DNA of 64,000 bases from assembly GCA_902729315.2 (NCBI GenBank), contig LR746268.1:5129501-5193500 (forward strand), in the 5' to 3' direction. The notes beneath the pieces were generated by a model that saw only the letters and a list, made by a program, of their open reading frames with translations, made no database searches and had not been told where the DNA came from. Shown piece by piece: positions 10,557 through 24,581 of this stretch (its first letter is position 1; every line of letters begins with the position of its first letter). The position numbers and the translations under genes were made by a program. The stretch is from Spirodela intermedia. Its lineage: Eukaryota; Streptophyta; Magnoliopsida; Alismatales; Araceae.

Positions 10557-13500
10557 ATGGCCCTTTCTTGTTCCAAGTGTCCGTCCTCGTCTCGTCTTGC
10601 TGCATCGGCTTCTCACCCTCGTCTGCCCCGTGAGCAGCGCCTGGCGGCGTCTTTATCCGCCTCCCCGTCATCCTCCAGGGCCTCTTCCGTCTCCTCGCTT
10701 AATTGCCTCGGTCAAAGGCCTGATTCGTTGAGGGGGTCGGCTCAATCGTTGAGAAATCGGAATCGGTACCCGAATGTCGTTCGCATGCAAGAAGGTTCGT
10801 TGGGGGAGTCGGTTCATGCGTTTTATCGGAGTAACTTGTCATCGGCTTGATTGCTACTCCTCGTTCGAAATATGCGTTGTCTCTGTTTCTTCCCTTTAGG
10901 GCCTTCTTCTTCGGGATTTCTATGGGCTCCTACTAGTTCGCTTTTTTTAATTATTATTCTTGATTATTTATCGTAATCTCTTTTCCCAAAGATATCGTAT
11001 ATTTCCCTATCTTTCGTTCCTTATTTATCAATCGTTATTAGTGATGTTCCTGCTTATATCCTGATTTCATTCAGACGCTTCTGCAACCAGAAGTATGTAA
11101 CGTTTTGAATTATATGCTAAGAAAATCGTCACATGGATGGCAGCTGTGACTGCACCAGCACCTTCACCTAAAAAGCCTCCGTCGAAGAAATCCGAAAATG
11201 GCTCGTTGTCATCTCTAGCGTCCAAGGAACGCTCTGAAATAGCTGGTTTCAGCTCTGGTGGAAATGAGTCCACAGTTAGCATCACCGTGGTTGGGGCATC
11301 CGGCGACCTTGCTAAGAAAAAGATTTTTCCTGCACTTTTTGCCCTTTATTATGAAGGCTGCCTCCCAAAGGTACATAGTCAAAGCGTTTACCCTCTATAT
11401 TGGTTTATCTTTTGTGCCTACACTTTCGTCCCATTGATGCTTTCAGTTGTGCTGTGGTATTGATCAGTAGTCACGTTTATTTCCAGCATTTTACAATTTT
11501 TGGTTATGCCCGGAGTAGGATGACTGACGCTGAGCTGAGAAATTTGGTCGGACAAACACTCACCTGCAGAATCGACCAAAGGTAAATAAGAAATTGAAAG
11601 ATGGTTGCCTAAATGAAGCCATTGATTTGGTATTCTATAGAATAATTTACCCGCACTAAATTTCGAATTTTAAATTTGATCTGTTTCCTTTTCACCCTTG
11701 TTTTCATTATAGTGTTCCATTATGTTTATTTTTTCCCTATAATAATTATTTCAAGATTAATTAAGACGAGTGAAAATTGTTAGAATTTGTTACAAGATAT
11801 GACTAATTTGTCATGACAATTGTCTGACTCTGCATGAGTTTTCTCTGGATTACTTGGAAACGATTGTGTCATTTCGAACTGCTTGAGATAGATGACGTCG
11901 TGATGGTGTGTTGTGAACACATTTGAATGGCAAGCAAACACCACTTCATGAGATTGACGGTGCACAATGTAGATTTTCTGAGAGATTCTGGAGAGTTATC
12001 CGAAGTTTCTTGTAAAAGGAGATGAGCAATTGCACTTGTTAAATTGCCTCTTTGTGCTAGATATCCTGCACAGTTTAGTAACCCCAATGGGATAATCTGT
12101 TCGCTTAGCTAGCTGATGCAGTTTGTTCACAATATCTGCACTCTGAATAATGGAATACATGTGGAGAGGTGCTTCATTCGGTCATGGATGATAGTCGATG
12201 CTCTATTTTGAAGTCGGCAGTGGCTTTCAAAATTTTCACAGTGCAGATTGTCTTATCTCTGTTTTTTGGTCTCAAAATCTGATATGGATGACTGGATCTG
12301 CTTATGCTTTCTTTGGTTATTTCTTATATCCATCAAAAAGGTATTATCTTCTTCTAAAGCATTAAAGAGAGCATCTAATTAGGCCATAATGTTCATTCTT
12401 TATCTGTGCTAAGAAATAGTTGCAATTTATCTAAAATGCAATCTGGCAGTTCTAAATTCACAGAAGGATTGGCATGGTCTTTGAGCAGAAAAGAAGATAC
12501 AGTTACATTGGCTTTAGTCTTTCCTTTATTTCTCTGACAGTGAATTTAACTCAGTTGTCGTCTGCAATGCATAAATATCTTTCTCTTCTTCTCCAGGGAG
12601 AATTGTAGCGATAAAATGGATGAATTTCTGAAAAGATGCTTCTACCATTCGGGTCAGTATGATTCCGAAGAGAATTTCGCTGAGTTGGACAATAAGCTTA
12701 AGGAACATGAGGTAAACATGTGGGCCCTCAGCTCTATGCATCCTTCGATCAATTCTCTGTCTTCGGTTGAATTTTATCTGTCCGTTTTTTAGATGGTCTT
12801 ACTAGATATTTTAATTGTTACCATGTCCTTCTACTACCGAAGAAGAGATCCGCTTGAGATTCGTGGAAAAATCACTTTGAAATGAACTGGCAAAGCCAAT
12901 AACAAACGCATTGGCCTGTAACTTTGAATGACAAGTTTGCACTTTCACGCTGGACTCAATCCAAACCCGTGAGTCCCATATGGTTGGGCAATTTGAGAAA
13001 AAAAGCTTGATTTTCTGTCAATTTCTTGAACGTGAGTCTATCGATGTATAGCATCGATTGCACCTTCCAAGTGTGTCAGCAGACTAAAGAGACTAAACTT
13101 ATGCAGCCTAGAAATATCGTTCGGGTGCACTCCATACAAATTTGTAGCCACGATTGATTAAATATTAGAATCAAATGCACAAGAAAATGGATGCAAGTTT
13201 TTTTTTTCGGGGAAAGAATTGGGTGACCATTTAAGATAAAATATTATTTGAGGCAAGTCATCTGCCTGTCATCTGCTGTCATTCGGCTGCGACTCACTTT
13301 TAGTCTGTTATTTGTTTTTGCAGACTGGGATGGTTGCAAACCGTCTATACTATCTGTCAATCCCACCAAATATATTTGTAGACGTGGCGAGGTGTGCCAG
13401 CACATCTGCTTCTTCTGCTAATGGTTGGACCAGGGTGATTGTCGAAAAGCCATTTGGCAGAGACTCCGAGTCTTCTGCTGCTTTGACAAGAGGCTTGAAG

Positions 13501-15000
13501 CGGTACCTGGTGGAGGATCAGATTTTTAGGTGCTCTTTTGTTTCAGTAGCATTAATTATTTCTCTTCAGTGTCCTTCGATAACTCTCTCTCACAAATCGT
13601 GACTATCAACAACAGAATTGATCACTACTTGGGCAAGGAGCTAGTTGAAAACCTATCAGTTCTCCGCTTCTCAAATCTCGTCTTTGAACCACTATGGTCT
13701 AGACAATACATAAGGAATGTGCAGCTTATCTTCTCTGAGGACTTTGGCACAGAAGGACGAGGAGGGTATGGATTATTTCATTTTTGTGTGCGGAATATTT
13801 TCATTTTCTTAGAAAGAACTGATTGTTGGTGTGGAATCCACCTGTTTTCTTCATTGGTTTTGTCAGATACTTTGACAGCTACGGGATCATCAGGGACATA
13901 ATGCAGAATCACCTTCTTCAAATTCTTGCACTGTTTGCAATGGAAACTCCCGTCAGCTTAGACGCAGAGGATATCAGAAATGAGAAGGTTAATTTGGAAA
14001 AATTGAAAATCGAGCAATTTCCTCTGTTTCCTTCCGGCATCTATCTTATTATCTTACTCAAACAACTGCTTGGGTGGGTATATTCAGGTCAAGGTTTTAC
14101 GCTCTATGAAGCCTTTGCAGCTGGAGAATGTGGTGATTGGACAGTACAAAAGCCACACTAAAGGTGGCGTCACCTATCCAGCCTACATAGACGACAGGAC
14201 TGTCCCCAAGGACAGCGTGACGCCCACATTCGCTGCAGCTGCCCTTTTTATAAATAACGCCAGATGGGATGGGGTGCCTTTCCTAATGAAAGCTGGCAAA
14301 GCTTTGCACACCAAGAGGTGGGTTCTTACAATCCAGACTATATCTGGATTCTTTCACTGGATATAAGAACTCAAGCGTTTTTTCTGGATTTTTTTCAGTT
14401 TTATTTAAAAGTTGGGTCACATTTTTGTGGTGTTAATGCTTTTCAGGGCGGAAATCAGAGTGCAGTTCAGGCATGTTCCTGGGAACCTGTACAAGCGTAG
14501 CTTTGGGACAGATCTCGACCGTGCCACGAATGAGCTTGTGATCCGTGTGCAGCCTGATGAGGCCATATACTTGAAAATAAATAATAAGATCCCTGGTTTG
14601 GGCATGAGGCTCGATCGCAGTAAATTGAATCTTCACTATGCTGCAAGGTACAAATATTTCATTGAGAAAGTCTCTGAATTGTCTTGTTCCCATCTTATGA
14701 ACGCCAATTCATCGGATGGGCCACCCCCTCTTTTTCTCTAGATATTCGAAGGAGATACCTGATGCTTACGAGAGACTCCTGTTGGACGCGATTGAAGGCG
14801 AGAGACGGCTCTTCATCCGCTCCGACGAGTTGGACGCGGCATGGGAGCTCTTCACTCCTGTCTTAAAGGAGTTGGAGGACAAAAAGATTGCCCCGGAGCT
14901 CTATCCCTATGGCAGCCGGGGACCCGTGGGTGCCCACTACCTCGCGGCCAAGTACAATGTCCGATGGGGCGATCTCAGTGCCGATGACCCGCACAATTGA
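10557..15000 (+). CDS. G6PD: Glucose-6-phosphate 1-dehydrogenase, plastidic
   Basis: Ten exons: 10557-10794, 11144-11370, 11487-11581, 12597-12711, 13324-13529, 13616-13765, 13867-13987, 14088-14317, 14447-14647, 14742-15000; 613 residues. The enzyme oxidises glucose-6-phosphate with NADP, the first step of the oxidative pentose phosphate pathway. A Ser/Arg-rich transit peptide fills exon 1. The Rossmann motif GASGDLA is at 130-136 and the active-site motif RIDHYLGKE starts at 294. Cys182 and Cys190 ([11 protein letters not shown]) match the two cysteines through which thioredoxin regulates plastid P1-type enzymes, so reductive inactivation in light is likely. Length agrees with plastidic G6PDH. 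All exon junctions keep the frame. Intron 3 (about 1 kb) and intron 4 (about 0.6 kb) contain nothing recognisable. Confidence 0.96.
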
Positions 15001-15377
15001 CTGACTGCCCAGGATGGTGATGATACTTCCCTCTTGCTCATCATATCTGTGTTGGCTACTTATATATCCAAGAAGGTGAATAACACCCAATTGAGATTAG
15101 TAGGTTAGGGTTTCTCAGGTTTCTCTCTAGTGTCAGAGATGGAATGGTGTTTCTCGTGGGGCAAAACTCAGAAAGTGCGCCAGATGAAGCGACTCAGCCC
15201 TCCGATAATGAAACTCGATTTGGGTTTATGTTCACAATCCCGATCTCGATGAAAGATTTATTCTTTTAAAGCTCGCCGCCTCCATGGATGTCAGAAGATT
15301 TCTCTTTCTGTTTCCAATGGCCTTGTACCCAGTGTCTTATTGATGTGAAAGCACCTGCATTATGGTAATGAAATTTC

Positions 15378-15416
<39 letters not shown>

Positions 15417-15844
15417 GATATTATATGTCCATGTACCAGAAGAGTCCCGTTAAGGGAAATATGAAAATGGTAGCATAAAAAAGAAAGATCTCTTCAAGCC
15501 TTGGACCATCAGAGACTTGAAGCAAATGTGTATATCTCGTGTGTATACAGGAAGGATATCGCGAGTCGACTAACTACAGAAAAACACGGATATCTGGGAG
15601 TATACACAAAAAACATGCAATCGCCCATCAGCAGTTTTGGTGCAGGCGTAATCTCGAGCTCTCCACTCGTAGGCAACCCTTGGACAGGGCCCAATGTTCA
15701 TCATTTTCGTCTCCGTTTGCTGATGAGCTAGCAGTGAACCTCCCTCTAGGCATTGAAATGACCCATTTCCCCGTGTATATGAGATCCAACTTTTAGCCCC
15801 TCTGGGCACTGTAAATGGCATCGTACCTTGTTGATGATAATGCT
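15001..15844. other. Intergenic region between convergent G6PDH and RMI1 genes
   Basis: The 3' UTR of G6PDH probably extends past 15300. A CT microsatellite occupies 15380-15416. The rest contains the RMI1 3' UTR and no recognisable gene. Confidence 0.5.
15380..15416. repeat. CT microsatellite
   Basis: A pure CT run between the 3' ends of G6PDH and RMI1. Confidence 0.95.
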
Positions 15845-18800
15845 TCACCGCAGAGGAACCAGAGGAGCAGTGAACGCCTTTAATCGTCCAAGAAGAGGCC
15901 AGGCGTCAGATGTGGGGTAACCCTGGTTCATCTCAACTGCAACTGGGATTGTCTGGTCTTGTCTGATCTCCAAAAGCATTGTGCCCTGTGATATAAAGCT
16001 TTCTTCAGTCAGAAACACTAGTTGTTAAGTTCCAGCTGGACTGTGGGAAAACTAGTCAACAACACAGGCTGCTAAAAGCCAGGGCCATTGGGAAATTAAA
16101 GAAGCCACCCTCTCATTATCATCTTTCGAACTTGAGAATCCATCGCAGATGTTGCAGACTACCTAGATTGGGAAATATTTGGCATGGTTTAGGCAATTTA
16201 GCGCATTAGATGAAGTTCATATATAGCCTACCCAGCTTGGGCTTTCCATCCCCGCGATGGGAACCCACATCATCGAAATTTTCGGACAGCTTGCTGAATC
16301 TCAAAAAGGACAAGCTGCTGAATTGGAGAGGATAATCCTCAATTCACTGGCTTTCAAAGGGAACATCAGAGAACGGGGATCTTACAGCAATTCAAAAATA
16401 AGAGAGGCATGGGTAGCCAACCCAAGAAGAGCTTCAGAACGGTCTAGGCATTGACGATGGTGGAACAGCTAATTACTATACAAGATCATACGCATGATCT
16501 TGTGTACAAATGAAATTCCACACCCGACAATACCCACGATTTTAGTTCATAAGCATGAATGTGCACCGAATTTCACATAAACTCACGCAAAGGGAAGGTG
16601 AACCACATGGAACTAGACAGAAAAAAAATAACCTTCTTTTTCTGTGCATATTTTTATTTTCGCAGTATAAATCCTCCCAGCAAGATTAATCCTTTTGAAT
16701 AATGCTGACACCAGACCTCCAAATATCTCCCAAAATCGGGTGTGATGAGACGAAGGAACTAAAGAAATGGAGACGTCATTTATTTGGTAAACACATCTTT
16801 GGCAAGTAAATCAAACAATTTTATGATTTCACACATGAAACAATGATCTACAGAAGCCATACCCTTAATGTCGCCAAGACGCCCCCTGCCACTCCCTACC
16901 ACCTTCACTTTTCTACCAGCCAATCCAAGCAGGAAGAGTACTGCCACTCCCTACCACCTTCACTTTTCTACCAGCCAATGCCAGCTACGACAGATAATAC
17001 TGCCATCTCCACAGGTTGCTGGCTCTACCTGAGCGTGAATCAGAGGAGACCGTTGACTTGTCAAGCTTAATGACATATGGGTGTCCACTGTGGAAGATTT
17101 TGACGATGGACATTAGGCTTCGACTACATCAAAGATACTTTTCCTCATTCTGATCATCAATAGGGACAATCTTTGTACAATATAGACAAAGATTGTATGA
17201 AGACGAAAAAGAATCAAAACTAGTAAGGATTGCCCCTCAAAGGTACAATTTATAAACCTATGTTGCCTAATTAATAACATAGAGAGTGTACATTCAAGAG
17301 AAGAATGCTTCTAAGGAAAACATAATGGCAACATCCCCAAGGTGTAATCCCCAGTATGGAAGTCTTCTATGAAAGGAAAAGCAATAGGTGCAATGGACTA
17401 AACAAACAAATGCAAGGATAACCAAGACATCATCCTTTGCTTACCAGAAATCAGCACTACTTGGTACACCCATCCATAAACATGAGAGGGAATTGAGAGG
17501 GACAGGAAATATAACAAAACTCAAGTCATCAGGGTTAAGGTCTTGAGCTACGCAACATATTTAAAGCAAGAATTCATCTTCTAAAAAACATCGAAGATCA
17601 GAAAATACCTCAAACTTCATCAAGAAAAGCTGGAATCTTTTCATGGCATCTCTCATATTAGAAGATGTTGCCTTGTCCGATGAAGAGAAAGCAGCTGTAA
17701 CCGCCTCAGGGGAGTGACCAATCCCCTTTTCTACAACCTACAACACATTTGCACATCTGTCTTTCATTTGATGACAAACAATGAAAACAGCGATCGACTA
17801 AACAAAAATTCCACTGAGAAGATGGTAACGTCATAACATCAGAACTTACACGGTGATCAATCAGGACCTCGGAAATAAGGCTTCCATCATCGACATAAAC
17901 CCGAAGCTCATAGGTGCTCCTGTGCTTAAACTGGAAACTTTTCACCCCCGTTAAAAAGCACTGCACAAATATAATATTTTAGGCCTTCTAACTCAAGATA
18001 AGAATGGCAAAAATGGGTATTCGGACAAATTGGCATCATTTAACAACTGGTGATAAAAAAAATTCAGACAAATTTTGGCACTCAATATATGATATAATTG
18101 AACCAATTAGCAGTCATGCTTCCACATTTATGACATTGGTGGCAGTTAACATGACAAAAGTGTCACTAGTTCCTTCGCAAAATGAAACATTTGCATGATA
18201 TGACAATGTGTCGCGGCACAAGTTTAAAATAAACTATGGAATGCTTCAACTACACTTATTAACAGTGAAATGACTTATCAATTAAATCACCTCCTTAAAG
18301 GAGAAGTGTCATCCATGTTGGTCTGAATTCAGATAGAATAAGGTTAAAATGAGAGACGTAATAGTGAAGAGAAATATCAACATTTTCGAATGACATCTTT
18401 AGGGCGGGAATTTTAATTCAATATCTTGGGGGGGGGGGGGGGGATGTATGTAATGGGCCAAATAAAGCATGGTGATCTACAAATAAACCTGAATCTGTAG
18501 ACATGATAGCTATTGATAAAAAAGTTTCTGTAAACATGCCAAGTATTCTCTCGTGAAATATTAAGTTGGAAAATCATTAGGTGAAAGGCACCTGATTGGG
18601 GGGACTGGGGGTTTTGTGGTTCATTGCATGAAATTAACAGAAACGACTTCAGCAAATTCTTTCAGCTTTATTTTGAACAAATTGAAACTTCTTCTACAGA
18701 CATTATTTATAAGATATAGTAGCTCAAAACATAGGAGCGAGTAAAGCTGGGTTAATGAAATAACTTAAAGTAGAAGAACAACTCCAAGAAAAGAAGGCAT

Positions 18801-21800
18801 TCACATTACTAAGAAAAATCATATACCTTAATTTTTCCCTGTATGAATGACAACCCATCATCTTTTGCAGCCCTTTTTGCCAAAAAACAAGCCAAGTATG
18901 TGAATGGAGTTTCTTTGTCTTCACTTAAAATTAGTGGGTGGTCCACCTCATCAGCCATGTCAATGTCACCCACACTAAGATTACTTTTTGAGTGTACATT
19001 TAGTTCAGAATCTGCTCTAACGTAAACGACCGAACTTTCTTCCGCACAGCATTCTCTACGTTGCAGACCATCAGATTGTTTAGCGATGCTCCCTGGGGCT
19101 TCGAGAGCAGCCAACTGTTCGGTAGCGTCTCCAGTATGAGGAGCAATAATTCCTCCATTATGTCTGCCCTGTTGTTCAGAAAGGTTCTCCGTAATGCTGA
19201 CTCCAGTATGTTGATCAGCAGAGTTCAACACATCCCCACTGATGAAGGGAACATGAAGCACCTCTACTGTTGTGGGATTCGCAGCAGCACACTGTTCTGA
19301 ATTGGTTCCTCTGTCACAGGGATCGGGAGCAAGTCCATCCGTGGGGTTCACACCACTGCCACCCCTTACTGTGGCAAAATTAGCTGATACAAAAAATGAA
19401 ATAAGAAAATGAAGACAACTGTTAAATGAAACATAAAGATGAACATAGAGATTAAATCATCTGAAAAAGTCAAATATGCAATACGAAATTTAAACATGCT
19501 ACCTGAAAATTTGGTAATTTATGAGCCTGAAAATCAACATATTAATACTCTAAATCAATCGTTATGAAATCTGAGAATACAAGTTCCAGCAATATTATTC
19601 TTGCGAGGGGAGGATGCTGACAAATTTTCTGTAAAGGGCACCGCTCTGAACAGAAATTTTGGTCACTGCGAAAAGAGCTGCAGCCTATCACGATATCTAG
19701 AATCCTCAATATTATCCAAACGATAAAATTCAAAATAAGATAAAACTTAGTTAAAATATTTCCGAAAAAATTGTGCCAGGATGTAAATGCAATTACCATT
19801 TTTTTCACTCCATCAGTTTTGATAAATTAACTTTATTCTTATAACGCCCATCACCTAAATAGATCTAGTTGAGAGTTATAAAACGTCACTAACAATTCGG
19901 AAATAAAAATCCTCAATGGATAAATCCCAAGTAATGGGAGTTAGAAATGTGGGTTATATCCAACCATACTGCTTTATCATCTACCACATTTATACTTGTC
20001 ATGATAATTTTATATCTTTCTTAGCTACGTCAACTGGAGTTCTCCTGGGTTTTCCACTTTCATTTTAGTACCCTCAGATGCCAATGTGAGGCAAAGGCAG
20101 TGTGGAAGGATGAACAAGACTGGAATAATAAAAGTGGTGATGTACAAGCATCACTAATGGCAGAAGCGTGTCATAATTAGACAATGTATTCCTATCAATT
20201 GAGTGTTTCATATCACGATGAAGTAAAAAACTAAGATTAGCAGATAGAGAGAATGACAAAATTGAAAGTTAATAAGGAAAGCAAATATATCATCACTGAT
20301 CATTGACACTTAAAAGAAATCTTCGGCTGCCCTCTAATTTGCTTTTCATCAGTTCACAAGCTCAAAGTTCTACTATAGTAAGACTAGGAGGACAGTATAT
20401 ACACTAGTTTAAAAATCTAGTCAGATATGATAAATAAAAAGTGGGAGAACATGGTAAAGAGTACAGTACCTCGAGGAATCATATGAGGAACAGATCCACC
20501 ATCCGGCATTGGCAGGTTTCCTGGTTCAACACCACTGTTGACAGTAGATGGCCAAGAAGCAAGAGAAGCCCTTTTACTTAGTGAAAGAGTAGTTTGCTTC
20601 CTGCATTAGGAATCATAAACAAAAAAAAAATCAAAGGCTATAATAAAAAGAGTTTAGGCATAAGTAAAATTTTAAGATGCCAAGGAACCAATAATAAGAC
20701 GTAAGAAACAAGCTCCGCTAAACATTGGGTAGCATGATTCAAGAGGGCCAAATTGATATCAACCCAGTAAAAAAGAAGAAGCGTCCACTAGTTAGCTCCG
20801 AATCTATGCCAATAAAGTCAGCACCAGTCACTGCATTCGGGTTGGAAAGTTTCAGAAGAAAACATAAAGCATATTAAAACAAGCTTTCACGAGGCCAGTT
20901 CAGTTGCCTGAAGTTGTAAATGTTGAACAAAACAAAAGCACCGAACAAGTTGGCCTGAAATTTACTCCACGCTTGTAAACAGGAGTACACTACCTTAAAT
21001 GACAATAACATTTAAGATAGGAAGGCCTTATAATCAGATATTAGACCATTTCAGTTGGACGAAATTGAATCCAAACACTGAGGCTGAAGAGTTTGCAAGT
21101 CCAAACTCTGAATCCAAATTTTAAGATAATTTTCATGATAGCCAATCTCCTTATCACACACTGAGGTCTGAAGAGTTTTCAAGTCCAAATTGAGCATCCT
21201 ATTTCTGGCTTGTGTCTTCCATCTTTAACTTAAATAATTTACAATTTTCATAGAATTAGATAGAAAAAGCACTCTATCAGCAGATCCAGGACCCTGACTG
21301 TTCTGAACGCCAATGTAGATCATGGCAGGCCTCAGTACTGGTGTTTCCACCTGAGAATCGTAATACCGTGTAAGAAACGAATGAAACCAAAAGAAACCTA
21401 TTGCGATTCATCTCTAGGCTACTCCATAGTCCATGTTAGTTAACTAGGTATATGAGCATGATACAAAATAACTTTCCAAACAAAATTCAGAAGGCATAAC
21501 GTAAATTACATTAATAAAACAGGAAAAAAATGCACCTTTTTCCCCTAGGAGGTTTACTTATTTCATGAATGAGTCTTTCACGGGCTGCTTCCAAGTCTTC
21601 AGCCATACCTCCCAAAACGTCAACAATTTCAGGGACAAGCATCAAAAGTCCATGACGTATGTGTACGTTACAGATGGCAATCTAGAAGCAGTTGAGAATC
21701 GTCATTACTAAACTTGTGCCTCAAATAAAATGACAAAGACACGATAGTATCAGAAAACAGAATATCTTTAAACGACGTGCCAAATGTTCAGATTACTAAG

Positions 21801-24581
21801 AGTAAGAAATACCGCAGAATGATTGATATCAAAACCATAAAGTATTGAAGCAATAGAATGTTTTCATCACTTAAATCAAAATATTTTCTATTTCAGCAAA
21901 AATTATCATAGTATGATTAGTCTGATGAGATTCAAAAGTGATCTATGAGAAGAACCAGGCTAAGGATAATGTTCATTCTTTATGCATGCGTATACCCAAA
22001 AAAATTCATCAATTCCGCAATTACAATTTTCACCCATTCTCTGCTGGCTTGTCTATTATGCTTGATCTAACATTTTCAGTCTTCCTATGAAATGTATCGA
22101 GGTAAAATAATACAACACTATGTCGTAGTTGTGAACCAGCGGTTTAACTGAAGCATCTTTATTGCTGAAGGGAAAATGGAATCAAGAGAAGAAAAATTAA
22201 AGAATGAATCACACTAGCACAATTTCAAAAAAACTGGCTCTGTGGTTCTATTAAAAACATGTACTGTTAATTACCTTAGATGCTCCCAAAATAGAATCCA
22301 GATTTAAATTATTGGAACTGTGGTCTTTTATTTCAACGGCTGACTAGACTTTCAACACCTAATCCAGGCAACAACTAAAATTAACGAGCAATTTCCCACG
22401 TTTCCAACAAAACAATCAGTTCTTAGAATATAGTTATTTAAACATATTAAAAATATATATATATTCTTGAAGATCACCCATAAGAATATATTTTATGATA
22501 TTCACCATCCAAACTCTTCGTTGAAATCTAACACTTTTTCCCCCTAGAAGAAATGTCATTAAGAGGTCAAGGCACTGAAAGAAAGAAAGTAGCATAATAT
22601 AGATATCAGGGGACATAAATCACTTTTTCCCAGAGATAACGTACGATCTATAGCAAAACGACTCTTCTATCAAACAAAGCCAATCATGTAAAAATGAATA
22701 AACATTCAGACTGAAGCGGTAAAGTTCTTATGCATATTAGATTTCATTTCTCAAAAACAAGATTATATTTCTATATCCAACGAGTGCGTGAGGTTATGAT
22801 ATATTCATCACTGGTAACTAACTAATGAATGTGGTACAGTATAATTTGCAAGCCCAAGGATGGTTCTGCAATGATCACAGCATGAAAGCCACAAGATAAC
22901 ATATATCAATTAGCACTAGGGCGTTTTATCAGAATATAACACTGAAACCATACAGAAACCTTTAACCCAGAAGGAGCAAGAGCTTTGATTTGGCTGATTG
23001 GCCTATACTCCATGCCATACACACGCTGAACACCATCAGTCAATGACAGCTTAAGGCAACGCTTCAAGCCTGCATGAGCCTCTTGATATCTCTCTCGAAG
23101 GGGAAAGCTAATGTTGACAATTTCATCAACCTGGAGAAAAGTGAACAAAGCAAATTGATATGATTCCCAATCATCTTTTTGACGGTAAACCACTCTCGAA
23201 TTCACCCTTTTTATTTCAAAACTGTAACTGTGGTTTGTGTCACATTTACAAAAAACAAAGTCTCAGTCATCAAAATAGAGATGTATTTAATAGATAGACA
23301 TCTAAAAGGCAGTATTACAAGAACAATGGATATTTTGTCAATAAAAAATGCAAGAAGAGTCCTACGAGTCTGAACATGTGAACGCATTGGGCATGGGTAT
23401 GAAGTGTGAGACTCAACAAAGCCAGAAAAAAAATCAACATTTGCTACGGGGATGTCTCAACAACTATGTACTAGGGTGTTAACATGGTTTGCTATCGGTG
23501 GGCAATAGGAAAACCGAAGGGGGGAAAGAGAATTGAACGAAAGAAGGCAATTTATCAACATGTATATTTACCCGTCAGTAGCCCAAGGAAGCTTGGAGAT
23601 CCAACGTGTTCACATTTTTTTTAACTCTTCCGACGTATCTTAATAGCCGCCAGCCTCAGAATTACGAGGCAATGCCTTTGACTTTAATGTAAATGTACGG
23701 TAAGTTCTAGCCCACAGCAGGTTTTTAACGCTAGGGATGCAGGTAGCAGATAAACGTACCAATGTTTGTAATGCATGGAAGAAGAGGAAGTATATGCACC
23801 CGTAATCTCGAACTTCCCCCTTGACTCCATTCACTCGTCTATCTCTGTACTCTGACTAGTAGATTTTTCCCTTAGTTATCGATAGGACCTAAGCACTGAG
23901 GCTACTCTACGATCATAGAATCCTTTCGGATTTTCTCCACATGCAACGAGTGCATAATCAAGTCAACTTAATGTAAAGCACCCTAACGTTTTGAGATGAG
24001 ATGTAGCAGCCACGAGACAAGGAAGGTGGTAGATAAACCTGCAGGACGTAGGGCCCGTCCAATACAACCCCGTGCATGCCACTCAAATTCTCAGGAAGCA
24101 CACCACCACCAGAAAAGTTCATATCTGAGAAGAGGAACTGTTCAAAACAAAGCTCTGCCTTCCCAGCGTTATCCAAGAACTCAAAACTAAGATGACTGCC
24201 AGAGAGACACGCGAGACAGGATTCCAGCCACTCCCTCCGCAGCCACAATCCAAGGGTCCGGAGGAGAACATCGACGGGGCCATTGCTGCTCTCTCCGCCC
24301 ACGCGTGCTCGAGGGGGAGACCCACCGTGATTTCCCTGGATCCCATCCCACGAGGGCTCCGGCAGCGGTGGCGGCGATGGGGGTGAGAAGGCGTCGGGTA
24401 CGTCGACGAAATCCTCGCCGTCGTCGTCGGAGATTTCGAGTGGTTCTTCAGGAGGAGGCGGCTGCGACCTCGTGGCAGGAGCGTAGGCCGAAGTCGTACG
24501 GGTCGGGATTAGGGTCTCGAGGCCCCGATATTCTTCCTCTTCCTCGTCGGAGTTGGGGAGAAGGACGCGCCTTCTTCCCAT
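15845..24581 (-). CDS. RMI1: RecQ-mediated genome instability protein 1 (RMI1)
   Basis: Eight exons on the minus strand: 24581-24039, 23130-22960, 21681-21536, 20600-20470, 19368-18827, 17960-17850, 17737-17609, 15985-15845; 637 residues, near the known plant RMI1 length. RMI1 joins TOP3-alpha and a RecQ helicase to dissolve double Holliday junctions, suppressing crossovers and completing meiosis in plants. Exon 1 gives an acidic N-terminus and the three-helix DUF1767 region (WLRREWLESCLACLSG). Exons 2-3 hold the first OB fold (GVQRVYGMEYRP, then NVHIRHGLLMLVPE). Exon 5 is a poorly conserved linker. Exons 6-8 form the C-terminal OB fold found in plant RMI1 (STYELRVYVDDGSLISEVL; GTMLLEIRQ; ALL-type ending DAWPLLGRLK). 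The ATG at 24581 was preferred over an upstream in-frame codon at 24722 because conservation starts at MGRRR. The last exon was located by phase and by homology. Confidence 0.92.
16886..16979. repeat. Short tandem duplication in RMI1 intron 7
   Basis: A 39-bp word at 16886-16924 recurs exactly at 16941-16979, period 55 bp. It lies in the 1.6-kb last intron of RMI1. Confidence 0.85.
21076..21190. repeat. Imperfect tandem repeat in RMI1 intron 3
   Basis: The word cactgaggctgaagag plus about 15 following bases, starting at 21076, recurs with small changes from 21159, a spacing of about 83 bp. It is intronic with no coding meaning seen. Confidence 0.6.
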
